64,000 nucleotides of DNA from Streptomyces cucumeris (GTDB taxonomy: Bacteria > Actinomycetota > Actinomycetes > Streptomycetales > Streptomycetaceae). The notes below the pieces were generated by a model. That model saw nothing but the letters and a program-made list of their open reading frames with translations, searched no databases and was not told the DNA's origin. A program made the translations under genes and the position numbers. Shown here piece by piece: positions 35,452 through 44,243 of this stretch. Position 1 is the first letter of the stretch. Every line of letters starts with the position of its first letter. Where the stretch lies: contig NZ_JANCLX010000012.1 of NCBI RefSeq assembly GCF_024295805.1, forward strand, positions 62,001 to 126,000. The letters are read 5' to 3'.

Positions 35452-37062
35452 TTACCCGGTGGCGGGTGTCGACGTCGCCCCCGGTGCGTTCTCGGCCGGG
35501 AGATGACGACTGACCTCGGCCTTCGACAGACCCAGCCCACCGAGGTCGATCTCGTCCCACGCCTGGAGCCGGTGGGTGTCCCGGTCCAGGTAGAGGACCG
35601 ACGCCTGGACCTTGTCGGGGTCGCCGTCGTCCACCGCGCGCAGTCCGCTGCCGCCCGTGGAGCCCTCCGTCATCAGCCGGGTGCCGCCCGGCAGGACCTC
35701 CGTACGCCGGTGGTGGACGTGGCCGGCGAGGGCGAGCGGGACGGTGCCGTCGGTCTCCCGGGCCGCGTCCGGGTTGTGGGCGAGGGCGAGGTCCACGGGC
35801 GGGTCGCCCGCCGCCTCGCGGGCCCGGATGGCGCGGGCCAGCCGTTCGCCCGCGCGGTGCTCGGCCGCGGCGCCGGAGGCGGCGACCGAGCGGTCGGGGG
35901 TGAACTGGGGGTCGCCGATGCCCGCGATCCGCAGTCCGCCGACGGTGACCACCCTCCCGTCGTCGACGACATGGACGTTCTTGCGCCGGGCGAGGTGGCG
36001 CTGGGTCGTCGCCGAGTCGTGGTTGCCCCGCACCCAGACGTACGGCGCACCGAGTGTGGAGACCGGATCGAGGAAGCCGTTCTCGGCCGCGGTGCCGTGA
36101 TCCATCGTGTCGCCGGTGTCCACGATCACGTTGATCTTGTACTGCCGGACCAGCGATTCGACGATGTGCCAGGCGGCCGGGTTCAGATGGACGTCCGAGA
36201 TGTGCAGCACCCGCATGGTCGTCGGATCGGGCTGGTACGCGGGAAGCGTCGAGGTGACCTCGTAAAGCTGCGTGACATTGGTCACCAGCCTGGCCAACTC
36301 CTGCTGGTAGACATCGAATTCCGTGACGATGCTGCGCGCGTTGCCGACCACCGACGGTGCGCTGGAGAGCAGTCCGGAGTAGCGCGGCTCCAGCACCGAT
36401 TTCGGGTTCCAGGTCGCGTACGCGGCGGCGCCGGACGCGGCGAGCAGCGAGAGCGCGAGGCCTCCGGCGGCCAGCGCCCGGCGCGGGCGCCGGTAGACCG
36501 CGAGGCCCAGCGCGGTGGCGCCGAAGACGACGGCGGTGCAGGAGCGCACCGCGAGGTCCAGGGTGCCGTGGGCGACATCGCTCGCGACCTCCTCCTGGAG
36601 GCCGGAGAGCCGCTCGGGATGATCGACGAGCGCCTCGGAGCGGACCGGGTCCAGCCGGTCCACATCGACGTCCAGCCGTACCGGCGCGTGATGGCTGTCG
36701 AGCTCCAGCGCGCCCAGCGGGGACACATTGATCCTGGTTCCGCCGACGAAGGAGGGCCGCAGCGCCATCCGTGTGTCCATGGGGCCGATGGAGGTGTGGA
36801 CACTGCCGACGACCAGCAGCCCCATCCATGCCCCGATGACGGTCACGACGGCCAGCCCGGCGGCCCGCACCAGCGGCCGGGGGCGGGCGGACGTATCCAG
36901 GCCGAGGGGGTGGCCGGGGCGCCCGCGGCGGATGAGGCGTGCGGCGGCGGCAGCGGGGGCGGAAGGGGACGGGTGGCTGCGGTGGCGGCGGAACGGGGAG
37001 GGAACCACGGCCCGTGCGCGCTGAGCGGTGGCACGGAGCAGCCGGAGCGGATCGCGGGCCAT
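35452..37062 (-). CDS. Membrane-anchored metallophosphoesterase
   Basis: 536 residues. A basic, Pro/Ala-rich N-terminus precedes a helix (LAVVTVIGAWMGLLVVGSV), a ~100-residue external loop, two more helices near 180-240, then a calcineurin-like phosphoesterase. All five metal motifs are present: HISDVHLNP, DTGDTMDHG, VWVRGNHDS, LALAHNPD and LAGHVHH. The catalytic domain is C-terminal and probably extracellular or cytoplasm-facing depending on helix count. ATG 37062 is chosen because the longer frame (to 37449) would overlap the divergent metallopeptidase gene. Substrate unknown. Confidence 0.9.
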   Translation of the reverse strand: MARDPLRLLRATAQRARAVVPSPFRRHRSHPSPSAPAAAAARLIRRGRPGHPLGLDTSARPRPLVRAAGLAVVTVIGAWMGLLVVGSVHTSIGPMDTRMALRPSFVGGTRINVSPLGALELDSHHAPVRLDVDVDRLDPVRSEALVDHPERLSGLQEEVASDVAHGTLDLAVRSCTAVVFGATALGLAVYRRPRRALAAGGLALSLLAASGAAAYATWNPKSVLEPRYSGLLSSAPSVVGNARSIVTEFDVYQQELARLVTNVTQLYEVTSTLPAYQPDPTTMRVLHISDVHLNPAAWHIVESLVRQYKINVIVDTGDTMDHGTAAENGFLDPVSTLGAPYVWVRGNHDSATTQRHLARRKNVHVVDDGRVVTVGGLRIAGIGDPQFTPDRSVAASGAAAEHRAGERLARAIRAREAAGDPPVDLALAHNPDAARETDGTVPLALAGHVHHRRTEVLPGGTRLMTEGSTGGSGLRAVDDGDPDKVQASVLYLDRDTHRLQAWDEIDLGGLGLSKAEVSRHLPAENAPGATSTPATG

Positions 37063-37234
37063 GGGGCCCGTATGCCCAGCCGCCCGGACCGCATTCCCGG
37101 ACCGGTGCCCGGCACCGTGTTCGGACGGGTGAGGCGGCCCGGTCGCCGGACGGGATCTTCCGGGATCGTCCGCAGTTCGACGAAGTGGGCCGCGCACCGC
37201 GCCTTTCCGGGCCCCGCTGCCCGACAATGGCCAC

Positions 37235-37585
37235 GTGTTGGAGATGACGCGCGAGGAGTTCGAGGAACTGGTCGCCGAAGCGCTGGACCGGATTCCGCCG
37301 GAGCTGACCCGGCTGATGGACAACGTCGCCGTGTTCGTGGAGGACGAGCCACCGGCCGACGACCCCGAGCTGCTCGGGTTGTACGAGGGGACGCCGCTCA
37401 CGGACCGGGGCGAGTGGTACGCGGGCGTGCTGCCGGACCGGATCACCATCTACCGCGGGCCGACGCTGCGGATGAGCGAGACGCGGGAGGAGGTGGTCCA
37501 GGAGACGGAGGTGACCGTCGTCCACGAGATCGCCCACCACTTCGGGATCGACGACGAGCGGCTGCACGCCCTCGGCTACGGGTGA
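37235..37585 (+). CDS. Metallopeptidase family protein (zincin-like)
   Basis: 116 residues: MTREEFEELVAEALDRIPPE, a central PELLGLYEGTPLT, ITIYRGPTLRM, and the zinc site HEIAHHFGIDDERLH with third ligand Asp in GIDD. This short actinobacterial zincin family (DUF45/YgjP-like size, PF06262) is of unknown substrate. GTG 37235 has GACAAT six bases upstream, suggesting leaderless expression; ATG 37244 is an alternative. Convergent hairpin-rich DNA follows for 275 bases with no gene. Confidence 0.9.
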   Translation: MLEMTREEFEELVAEALDRIPPELTRLMDNVAVFVEDEPPADDPELLGLYEGTPLTDRGEWYAGVLPDRITIYRGPTLRMSETREEVVQETEVTVVHEIAHHFGIDDERLHALGYG

Positions 37586-37860
37586 GCGACGGCGCGGGCC
37601 CGCAGCGCCCCGGGTCCGGCCGTCGGAGCCGGCCCGGGGGACGGACCCGGCCCGGCCGTGCGGCCGGGCTGCTGAGCGTCGTCCCGGCCCCGGTGGGCCC
37701 GGCCTCCGCCCCGTAGGGCCGGGCCGCCGCCAGCGCCGCGCCGTGGCCGCGGCGCTTCGTGTATCACTCGTGTACCAGCCGTGCCGGGACGCGTGTCCTG
37801 GGCGGGGCGGGGCCAGTTGGGCAGTGCGTCACAGCCCTGCGGCCTGGAGGTGTCCCGCGC

Positions 37861-38472
37861 ATGCCCGGATCCCCCGCTCCCCACACCGACGATCCCTCGC
37901 ACCGGTCCTCCCGGACCGGCCGTCCGGCGCCCGCCGGACGGGGCGCGTCCCGCGCCGGGCGCACGCCGCGCATGACGGCGCGCGCCGCCGCGGTGGTGAG
38001 CCTCGCGGTGGCGGCGATGTCCCTGGGCGGCTGTATGAGCATCTCGGACGACCCCGAGCGGCCGGACAAGCACCGCAGCTCACAGCAGAAGGGCGGGACG
38101 GACGAGTCCGGCGGTTCGGTGGTGCGCTCGGGCGGCAAGGGCCATCCGTACCCCGATCACGAGCGGGACGGGAAGCACGGGAAGGACGGGAAGAAGGGCG
38201 AGAAGCGGAAGAAGGGCGAGAAGCGCGGGAAGTCGCCGGATGACGCGCCGGACCCGGAGGAGTCGTCCACGCCGTCGTCCGGGAAGAAGAACCACGGCTC
38301 GCCCCAGGACCACCCCGAGCCGTCCCCGCCGCCCCAGCCGGGCGGTGACGCGCCCACCGATCCGGCCCCGGAGCCGCACCCCACCACCGCACCGCCGACC
38401 GCTTCCGAGCCCAAGCCCACCCCGCCCGAGCCCACCTCCCCGCCGGCCTCCACGGACGCCCCGGCGGGGTGA
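37861..38472 (+). CDS. Secreted/lipoprotein-like Lys- and Pro-rich protein
   Basis: 203 residues. After a basic N-terminal extension a hydrophobic segment ARAAAVVSLAVAAMSLGGC ends in a lipobox (L-G-G-C). The mature part is disordered: a Lys/Gly/Asp run (ERDGKHGKDGKKGEKRKKG), then Pro/Thr/Ser/Glu repeats of wall-spanning type. ATG 37861 has GGAGG ten bases upstream; an internal ATG at 37972 would give a minimal lipoprotein signal but lacks a ribosome site. Probably a cell-envelope spacer protein; no domain is recognised. Confidence 0.7.
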   Translation: MPGSPAPHTDDPSHRSSRTGRPAPAGRGASRAGRTPRMTARAAAVVSLAVAAMSLGGCMSISDDPERPDKHRSSQQKGGTDESGGSVVRSGGKGHPYPDHERDGKHGKDGKKGEKRKKGEKRGKSPDDAPDPEESSTPSSGKKNHGSPQDHPEPSPPPQPGGDAPTDPAPEPHPTTAPPTASEPKPTPPEPTSPPASTDAPAG

Positions 38473-38773
38473 TGGAAATCTCCAGCGGCGCTGGAGCGGC
38501 GCCGGAGGCCCGCTGGAGCGCGTGCTGGGCGCGCGCGGAGCACACATCGGCCGAGGTGGCGGGCGAGTGGATCACAATGGGAGCTGATTTGCTCTTGAGG
38601 GGTGGGAGTGCGTATGGTGGTAGATCGTTTGATCCCATTTGCCCGGCGCCTCATTGAAGTGCGCCGCGAGGCGCGTTCCTTCCCATCCTGTGGCTGACCG
38701 CATTGAGGCGGTTGTTTGCGACTCACACGGAGTTTGGGCGCGTGCCGAGACTCCGGAAGGTTTCGCATTTCGC
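38473..38773 (+). promoter_or_regulatory. Promoter and long leader of DEAD-box helicase gene
   Basis: 301 non-coding bases. TTGCTC (38589-38594), 18-base spacer, TATGGT (38613-38618) is the best promoter, giving a ~150-base leader. Long leaders are usual for cold-induced DEAD-box helicase genes. A weak ribosome site GGAAGG lies at 38756-38761. Confidence 0.4.
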
Positions 38774-40981
38774 ATGTCCGTTTCCACTGATCACGCCGTC
38801 ATGCCCGCTCACGACGAGCAGCCCGAGCAGCCCGAGCAGGCTCAGCCGGAGCAGCAGGACCAGCCGCAGGACGAGAAGACCCCCGAGATCACCTTCGCGG
38901 ACCTCGGGCTCTCCGAGCAGATCGTCCGCAAGCTGGCGCAGAACGGCGTGACCACGCCCTTCCCGATCCAGGCCGCGACCATCCCCGACGCCCTGTCCGG
39001 GAAGGACATCCTCGGCCGTGGCCGCACCGGCTCCGGCAAGACCCTCTCCTTCGGCCTCCCGCTGCTGACCACGCTGTCCGGCGGCCACACCGAGAAGAAG
39101 CGTCCGCGCGGTCTGATCCTCACCCCGACCCGTGAGCTCGCGATGCAGGTGAGCGACGCGCTCCAGCCGTACGGCGACGTCCTGGGCCTCCGGCTCAAGG
39201 TCGTCTGCGGTGGCACCTCGATGGGCAATCAGATCAGCGCCCTGGAGCGCGGTGTCGACATCCTCGTCGCCACTCCGGGCCGGCTGCGCGACATCATCGA
39301 CCGCGGCGCCGCCTCCCTGGACAAGGTCCAGGTCGCGGTCCTCGACGAGGCCGACCAGATGGCCGACATGGGCTTCCTGCCCGAGGTCACCGAGATCCTC
39401 GACCTGGTGCCCAAGGGCGGCCAGCGGCTGCTGTTCTCCGCGACGCTGGAGAACGAGATCGACACGCTGGTCAAGCGCTACCTGGTGAACCCGGTCACCC
39501 ACGAGGTCGACCCGTCCGCGGGCGCCGTCTCGACCATGACCCACCACGTGCTGGTGGTGAAGCCGAAGGACAAGGCTCCGGTCACCGCCGCCATCGCCGC
39601 CCGCAAGGGCCGCACCATCATCTTCGTCCGGACCCAGCTGGGCGCCGACCGCGTCGCCGAGCAGCTCTGCGACGCGGGCGTACGGGCCGACGCGCTGCAC
39701 GGCGGTATGACCCAGGGCGCCCGCACCCGCACCCTGGCCGACTTCAAGGACGGGTACGTCAACGTGCTCGTCGCGACGGACGTCGCCGCGCGCGGCATCC
39801 ACGTGGACGGCATCGACCTGGTGCTCAACGTGGACCCGGCCGGTGACCACAAGGACTACCTGCACCGCTCGGGCCGTACCGCCCGCGCGGGCCAGAGCGG
39901 CACCGTCGTCTCGCTCGCCCTGCCGCACCAGCGCCGCCAGATCTTCCGGCTCATGGAGGACGCGGGCGTGGACGCCTCCCGCCACATCGTGGGCGGGGCG
40001 GGCGCGTTCGACGAGGACGTGGCCCAGATCACCGGCGCCCGCTCGCTCACCGAGGTCCAGGCCGAGGCGGCCGCCAACTCCGCCAAGCAGGCCGAGCGTG
40101 AGGTCCAGGACCTCGCCCGGCAGCTCGAGCGGGTCCAGCGGCGCGCCACCGAGCTGCGCGAGGAGGCCGACCGCCTGACGGTGCGCGCGGCGCGTGAGCG
40201 CGGCGAGACCGTGACCACCACCGAGGCGGCCCCGGCGGCCGACGCGGCGGGCACGGCCCAGGCGTCCGGAGAGGCGGCCGAGGCCGTCGCGACCGTTCCC
40301 GCGCAGCGCACGGACGAGCCCGCGACGGCTCCCGCCGCCGAGTCGGCCGGTGCCGACGACGCGCCGCGCCGTCCGTCGTACGACCGCCGTGACGAGCGGG
40401 GCAACTTCGACCGCCGTGACCGCCGCGACGACCGTGGCTTCGGCCGCGACCGCCGTGACGACCGCGGTGACCGTGGTGACCGGGGCGACCGTGGCGGCTT
40501 CAACCGGCGCGACGACCGCGGTGGCTTCAACCGCCGTGACGACCGTGGCGAGCGCGGCGACCGTGGCTTCGGCCGGGACCGTCGTGACGACCGTGGTGGC
40601 CGTTCCTTCGAGCGCCGTGACGACCGTGGCGGCTTCAACCGCCGCGATGACCGTGGTGGCCGTTCCTTCGAGCGCCGTGACGACCGCGGTGGCTTCAACC
40701 GCCGCGATGACCGTGGTGGCCGTTCCTTCGAGCGCCGTGACGACCGTGGCGGCTTCAACCGCCGCGACGACCGTCGTGAGGACCGTCCGGGCCGTCCGTT
40801 CGAGCGCCGTGACCACGCCCACCGCGGCGGGGACCGTCCGTTCAACCGGGACCGCCGCGACGAGCGTCCGGCCCGCCGTGACGACCACCGTGGCGGCACC
40901 GGCGGCCGGTCCTTCGACCGCTCGCACGACCGCTCCTCCGACCGCCGTGCCGACAAGCCGCGCTGGAAGCGCAACGGCTGA
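38774..40981 (+). CDS. DEAD-box ATP-dependent RNA helicase with basic C-terminal repeats
   Basis: 735 residues. An acidic Gln/Glu/Pro start leads into the helicase core: Q motif FPIQ, GRTGSGKT, PTRELAMQV, DEAD in VLDEADQMADMG, SAT, and HRSGRTARAG. A helical linker (~430-520) and an Ala-rich stretch follow. From ~535 the protein becomes an Arg/Asp/Gly-rich tail of RRDDRGG(F/R) repeats, an RNA-binding extension of RGG type. Cold-shock/ribosome-assembly helicases (CsdA, RhlE, DeaD) have this layout; S. coelicolor SCO4096 is the likely counterpart. ATG 38774 starts MSVSTDHAVMPAHDE. Confidence 0.94.
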   Translation: MSVSTDHAVMPAHDEQPEQPEQAQPEQQDQPQDEKTPEITFADLGLSEQIVRKLAQNGVTTPFPIQAATIPDALSGKDILGRGRTGSGKTLSFGLPLLTTLSGGHTEKKRPRGLILTPTRELAMQVSDALQPYGDVLGLRLKVVCGGTSMGNQISALERGVDILVATPGRLRDIIDRGAASLDKVQVAVLDEADQMADMGFLPEVTEILDLVPKGGQRLLFSATLENEIDTLVKRYLVNPVTHEVDPSAGAVSTMTHHVLVVKPKDKAPVTAAIAARKGRTIIFVRTQLGADRVAEQLCDAGVRADALHGGMTQGARTRTLADFKDGYVNVLVATDVAARGIHVDGIDLVLNVDPAGDHKDYLHRSGRTARAGQSGTVVSLALPHQRRQIFRLMEDAGVDASRHIVGGAGAFDEDVAQITGARSLTEVQAEAAANSAKQAEREVQDLARQLERVQRRATELREEADRLTVRAARERGETVTTTEAAPAADAAGTAQASGEAAEAVATVPAQRTDEPATAPAAESAGADDAPRRPSYDRRDERGNFDRRDRRDDRGFGRDRRDDRGDRGDRGDRGGFNRRDDRGGFNRRDDRGERGDRGFGRDRRDDRGGRSFERRDDRGGFNRRDDRGGRSFERRDDRGGFNRRDDRGGRSFERRDDRGGFNRRDDRREDRPGRPFERRDHAHRGGDRPFNRDRRDERPARRDDHRGGTGGRSFDRSHDRSSDRRADKPRWKRNG
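40591..40770 (+). repeat. 60-bp tandem repeat, three units, in helicase tail
   Basis: Three 60-base units, almost identical, encode RRDDRGGFNRRDDRGGRSFE each. The exact 20-codon period with near-identical wobble bases indicates recent duplication. Confidence 0.85.
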
Positions 40982-41021
40982 TCGGAACGGCTGACCCGGG
41001 CGTCCGCCCGGAGCGGCTCGG

Positions 41022-41054
41022 GGCCGTGCAACACCGCGCTGTTGCACGGCCTTT
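41022..41054 (+). terminator. Terminator of DEAD-box helicase gene
   Basis: 12-bp stem GGCCGTGCAACA / TGTTGCACGGCC, loop CCGCGC, then TTTC. Confidence 0.85.
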
Positions 41055-41114
41055 CGCTCCTGGAGGGTATTGGCTCGGGTCTTGGCCCCCGTCCGGGCTA
41101 TGCTGCGGGGGTGC

Positions 41115-41187
41115 GGGTCATTAGCTCAATTGGCAGAGCAGTGGACTTTTAATCCATTGGTTCAGGGTTCGAGCCCCTGATGACCCA
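41115..41187 (+). tRNA. tRNA-Lys(TTT), probable prophage attachment site
   Basis: 73-base cloverleaf, acceptor GGGTCAT/ATGACCC, anticodon loop CTTTTAA (TTT), T loop TTCGAGC; CCG follows, not CCA. The phage genome begins at its 3' end, so the att core most likely covers the T arm and acceptor end. A small hairpin (CCCAGG/CCTGGG, 41197-41223) with TTTCT follows and terminates it. Confidence 0.95.
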
Positions 41188-41418
41188 CCGTTAGAGCCCA
41201 GGTCGGAGACCATCCGTCCTGGGTTTCTGCCATTCCGGAGGCCCGTGGAGATCGCTAGCTGGCCCGCTGCTGGCCCGGAAGGAAAACGATCTAGGTTGGC
41301 GGGGCGCCGGGGAGGGGCGGGCTGAACTCCCCTTCACCCAGGGGGGATGTGTCCTCAATCACACGAAAGCCCCGCCCGCGCGTCACCGGAGTGACATGCG
41401 GGCGGGGCCGACTTCCGC

Positions 41419-41586
41419 TCAGTGCTCCCGTCGCCGAACTGGGGTACGGGTGGCCGCGTTGCGGCGCGACCACAACCCCCGGCACTTCGGCGGCGCGAGC
41501 CCGAAGTGTGCCCCGCACCGAGGACACCACGGCACTCCGCTCTCAGGGTCCGTAGGGCACTCATCGGAACAGCGGGGACACTTCAC
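41419..41586 (-). CDS. Zinc-ribbon microprotein
   Basis: 55 residues from GTG 41586: VKCPRCSDECPTD, then WCPRCGAHFG and PPKCRG. Two C-x2-C knuckles 20 residues apart form a zinc ribbon; the C-terminus is Arg-rich. It begins 12 bases after the DUF397 stop, with AGGA upstream, as the last gene before the attachment site. Possibly nucleic-acid binding; no family is recognised. Confidence 0.6.
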   Translation of the reverse strand: MKCPRCSDECPTDPESGVPWCPRCGAHFGLAPPKCRGLWSRRNAATRTPVRRREH

Positions 41587-41598
41587 GGGGTCCTGCTC

Positions 41599-41805
41599 TC
41601 AGGCGCTCAGGTCGTACTCGCCAGCCTTCACGGCGTCGGTCAGCTGCCGCCAGGCATCGGTCGTCATGGTAACGACCTCCCCGGGCCGCTCACTGTCCCG
41701 GAGCGCGACGACGCCGGGAACGTTGAGCGCGACCTGCGGGCAGTTGCCCACCTTCTTGTCGCGGCAGAACGCTGTGCTCACGAAGTCGAACGACGGTCCG
41801 GCCAT
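41599..41805 (-). CDS. DUF397 domain protein (prophage)
   Basis: 68 residues: FDFVSTAFCRDKKVGNCPQVALN, VVALRDSERPGEVVTM, then AWRQLTDAVKAGEYDL. It shares the V-x-L-R-D-S core of DUF397. ATG 41805 follows GAAGGG by nine bases. These proteins usually pair with an XRE regulator; the nearest is at 42843-44078 in the same gene string. Confidence 0.8.
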   Translation of the reverse strand: MAGPSFDFVSTAFCRDKKVGNCPQVALNVPGVVALRDSERPGEVVTMTTDAWRQLTDAVKAGEYDLSA

Positions 41806-41980
41806 GGTGTGTGTCCCTTCGCAGTGCTGCGGGGAGTCGGTCCCCGCGCCGTCTTGCGGCCCGCCCCGGCCGACCGTCCTCACCATCAGCGAGCGACCGG
41901 GGCGGGGGTCTGGAGGGTGGACCGCTGGGGACATCTGTCCGGTACGGGGGAAGCCCGGACCACCCAGCGGCCCACCCGGT

Positions 41981-42157
41981 CTAGGGGGTGGCCTCGCGGG
42001 CCCGGCGGGTGGCCGCGTTGTAGGCGGCGAGCAGGGTCTCGCCGGTCTCGCATACGGTGCCTGGGGTGCGGCAGGCGAGGCAGGCCGCGGCGTGCTCGAT
42101 CGCTGCCCGCCACTCTTCCTCGGCCGCGGGCAGGACGGGGGTCTGCTGGCCGCCCAT
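41981..42157 (-). CDS. Small Cys-containing hypothetical protein
   Basis: 58 residues: an N-terminal helix EEEWRAAIEHAAACLACR, then TPGTVCETGETLLAAYNAATRRA. The C-x2-C..C pattern suggests a metal or disulfide. ATG overlaps the preceding stop by one base (TGATG). Similar short proteins accompany XRE regulators in Streptomyces. Function unknown. Confidence 0.65.
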   Translation of the reverse strand: MGGQQTPVLPAAEEEWRAAIEHAAACLACRTPGTVCETGETLLAAYNAATRRAREATP

Positions 42158-42750
42158 CAGGCGTCCGGGCCGCGGCGCAGCGCGACCATCAGTGCCAGCG
42201 GGTCGTGCCGCCGGTACTCGGGGGCGTGCCGGGGGCAGACGTAGACGGCACTGCCGAGGCTGCCGCCCTCCTCCCCGACGAGGACCGGTTCGTCGGTGGG
42301 GAGTTGGCAGCGGACGCAGAGCTGGCGTCCTTCGACGCGGGGTCCGAGCTCGGCGTGGTCCGCGGCCGCGAGTGCCTGCCACAGCGCGCGGGTGTCGGTC
42401 AGGTACCGGTCGGGGCCGAGGGGTACGCGCCAGTGGGTGTGGCCCCTGCGCGTGGGCTCGGTCCAGTCGACTGGCGGCACGCCCAGGTATGTGGCTTCGT
42501 CGGCCAGTTCGCACAGGACGCGGGTCCCGCGGAGGTGCCAGCTGGCAGCCGAGCCGATGGTGATGAGCCAGTAGAGGGTGCCGTAGCTGTCCTGGATGAC
42601 GGCGCCGGTGTCGTCGCCGAGGAGTTCAAGGGCGCGCTCGCCGACGGGCGACGTGACGCGGACGGCGTCCCACCACTTCCCCACAGGTAACGGCTCTACG
42701 TCCACCGCGGGCGGCGGTGCCCACAGCAGGGCTTGGGTATTCGTCGGCAC
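42157..42750 (-). CDS. Hypothetical protein downstream of XRE regulator
   Basis: 197 residues. The first ~110 (WWDAVRVTSPVGERALELL, RVLCELADEATYLGVPPVD, THWRVPLGPDRYLTD) look like the small domain often encoded beside Streptomyces XRE regulators. The C-terminal part has CVRC and VCPRH, a possible zinc finger. GTG 42750. A 6-bp inverted repeat (42765-42787) lies just upstream. Its role is unknown; regulation of the host-phage switch is conceivable. Confidence 0.6.
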   Translation of the reverse strand: MPTNTQALLWAPPPAVDVEPLPVGKWWDAVRVTSPVGERALELLGDDTGAVIQDSYGTLYWLITIGSAASWHLRGTRVLCELADEATYLGVPPVDWTEPTRRGHTHWRVPLGPDRYLTDTRALWQALAAADHAELGPRVEGRQLCVRCQLPTDEPVLVGEEGGSLGSAVYVCPRHAPEYRRHDPLALMVALRRGPDA

Positions 42751-42764
42751 GGTGGCCCCCGGGT

Positions 42765-42787
42765 GTCATCGACTATCAAGTGATGAC
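42765..42787. promoter_or_regulatory. Inverted repeat GTCATC-N11-GATGAC
   Basis: A symmetric site 15 bases upstream of the 42157-42750 gene, in its likely promoter. Candidate operator only. Confidence 0.3.
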
Positions 42788-42809
42788 TGACCGTAAGGGC
42801 GCCGTAACA

Positions 42810-42840
42810 GAGGTAGGGACACAAACTGTGTCCCTACCTC
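42810..42840 (-). terminator. Terminator of XRE regulator gene
   Basis: 14-bp perfect stem GAGGTAGGGACACA / TGTGTCCCTACCTC, loop three bases, directly after the stop. Confidence 0.85.
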
Positions 42841-42842
42841 GA

Positions 42843-44078
42843 TCAGACCACGCCGAGGCGCATGCCGAACTCCAGTAGCGCTCGACTGCGATTCGTGTTC
42901 AGCATGGTGCTGGTGGTCTCGCGAACCCCCGCGTGCATCCGCGTCGCCTGCGGCGCCAGCCGCTCGGCCTCGAGGAACGAGTCCAGGGCATGGTCGTGCT
43001 GCCCGTTGTAGTAGCGCGCCCGGCCCACGTCGATGTAGTGGTGCGAGCGCCGCTCCTGCGCGTACTTGGCCGGGAACTTGCCCGCCATGTGCTCCGCGCG
43101 GCGCACCGCATCCCGGCCCTTCCCCATCTCCACAGGCAGCGAGACGGACCAGATGGCGACATTGGTCGGGCCGAACTGCAACTGGTAGTCGTTGCGGTCC
43201 CCGGGCAGTTGAGCAGCCAGCCGCTCCGCCTTCTGCAACTCGGCCTCGGCCGCCTTCCCCGCCGTGGCCCGTGCATAGTTCAGACTCGCCTTGAGGTGGA
43301 AGGCCCCGGTGAGGGAGACCTTTTCCGGCTGCTCGCTGCCGATGCGCCCCAGCTTGGTGAGGGCTTCATCGATGATGGCGCCAGCCTCGTCATGCTCGCC
43401 GATACTCAGGAACTCGCCAGCGTCATACCAGCGGGCAGACAGCGCGCGCAGCGGGTCGTCCGTCTGCTCCGCGGACCACACAACCCGTTCGGTGGCGAGG
43501 GTCGCATCCGAGCTGCGGCCGAGCTTGTACAGGTACTGCATGGCGCACTCATAGCCGGACGCCAACAGGTCGTATGCCGCCCGGCGTTCGTCTCCTGTGG
43601 AGACGTCGACGGCGACTTGCAGGTCACGTAGCAGCGCCGGCAGCAGGTTCCCGCTCTTCGCGAGCGCGGCAGTCTGCCGGTACCGATTCGCTTCAGAGAC
43701 CCGCGCGCGGAGCTCGGGAAGGTCTACCTCGGCGGCCTCTTGATCAGAAGGCCGAGCAGGGCGGCCGTGACGTAGGAGTGCACGCCGCACCGCAGCGACG
43801 GCAGCGACCGCGGCCTGACCGTCGAGGTCCGAGTCAGTCGGCGTGTACGGCTGACCAGTGATCTCGGTGGGGTGGCAGTCGAGCGCCTTGACGAACGTGA
43901 GGATCACGTCGGCCCGGTCCAACGACCGCTTCCCCTGCTCGAACTTCTTCACGGACGAGAGAGAGTAGCCACTCTCCTGCGCCAGCCTGCGCTGATCCCA
44001 TCGGCGGCGCATCCGCAGACGGGCGAGCCTCTGGCCATTCGTCTGTGCGCTCTCCGGCACGTCAAAGATTTCGGGCAT
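42843..44078 (-). CDS. XRE-family regulator with TPR-like domain (prophage)
   Basis: 411 residues. The HTH at ~14-70 reads LARLRMRRRWDQRRLAQESGYSLSSVKKFEQGKRSL in two helices. From ~110 on, repeated helical pairs (ALSARWYDAGEFLSIGEHDEAGAIIDEAL, AFHLKASLNYARATAGKAAEAELQKAERLA, GRARYYNGQHDHALDSFLEAERLA) are TPR-like. Such Streptomyces regulators often sense a peptide or protein through the TPR part, like RRNPP proteins. ATG 44078 follows GGAGC; a palindrome lies ten bases upstream. It may be the cargo-region regulator rather than the lytic repressor. Confidence 0.85.
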   Translation of the reverse strand: MPEIFDVPESAQTNGQRLARLRMRRRWDQRRLAQESGYSLSSVKKFEQGKRSLDRADVILTFVKALDCHPTEITGQPYTPTDSDLDGQAAVAAVAAVRRALLRHGRPARPSDQEAAEVDLPELRARVSEANRYRQTAALAKSGNLLPALLRDLQVAVDVSTGDERRAAYDLLASGYECAMQYLYKLGRSSDATLATERVVWSAEQTDDPLRALSARWYDAGEFLSIGEHDEAGAIIDEALTKLGRIGSEQPEKVSLTGAFHLKASLNYARATAGKAAEAELQKAERLAAQLPGDRNDYQLQFGPTNVAIWSVSLPVEMGKGRDAVRRAEHMAGKFPAKYAQERRSHHYIDVGRARYYNGQHDHALDSFLEAERLAPQATRMHAGVRETTSTMLNTNRSRALLEFGMRLGVV

Positions 44079-44087
44079 ACTGAGCTC

Positions 44088-44112
44088 CGTTCTGACGTAG
44101 ACACTCAGAACG
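44088..44112. promoter_or_regulatory. Palindromic operator upstream of XRE gene
   Basis: CGTTCTGA-N9-TCAGAACG, perfect 8-bp arms with 17-base centre spacing, ten bases before the start codon. The two-turn spacing and position suit autorepression by the XRE protein. Confidence 0.55.
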
Positions 44113-44243
44113 GTACCCGCGGTCGGCTCCGGGGGTACGGCTGATCGGCCCCCACTTCGGTGGGGGCCGTCGCGCTGTGCAGACATGACGAATGCCCCCT
44201 CGCCCAGCCCGGAGGCTAGACGAGAGGGTGAGACTGTAGGGCG

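Noticed and set aside
41291..41530. 79-codon minus-strand frame near the prophage end
   Set aside because: It overlaps the zinc-ribbon gene in another frame, lacks a ribosome site and has no domain.
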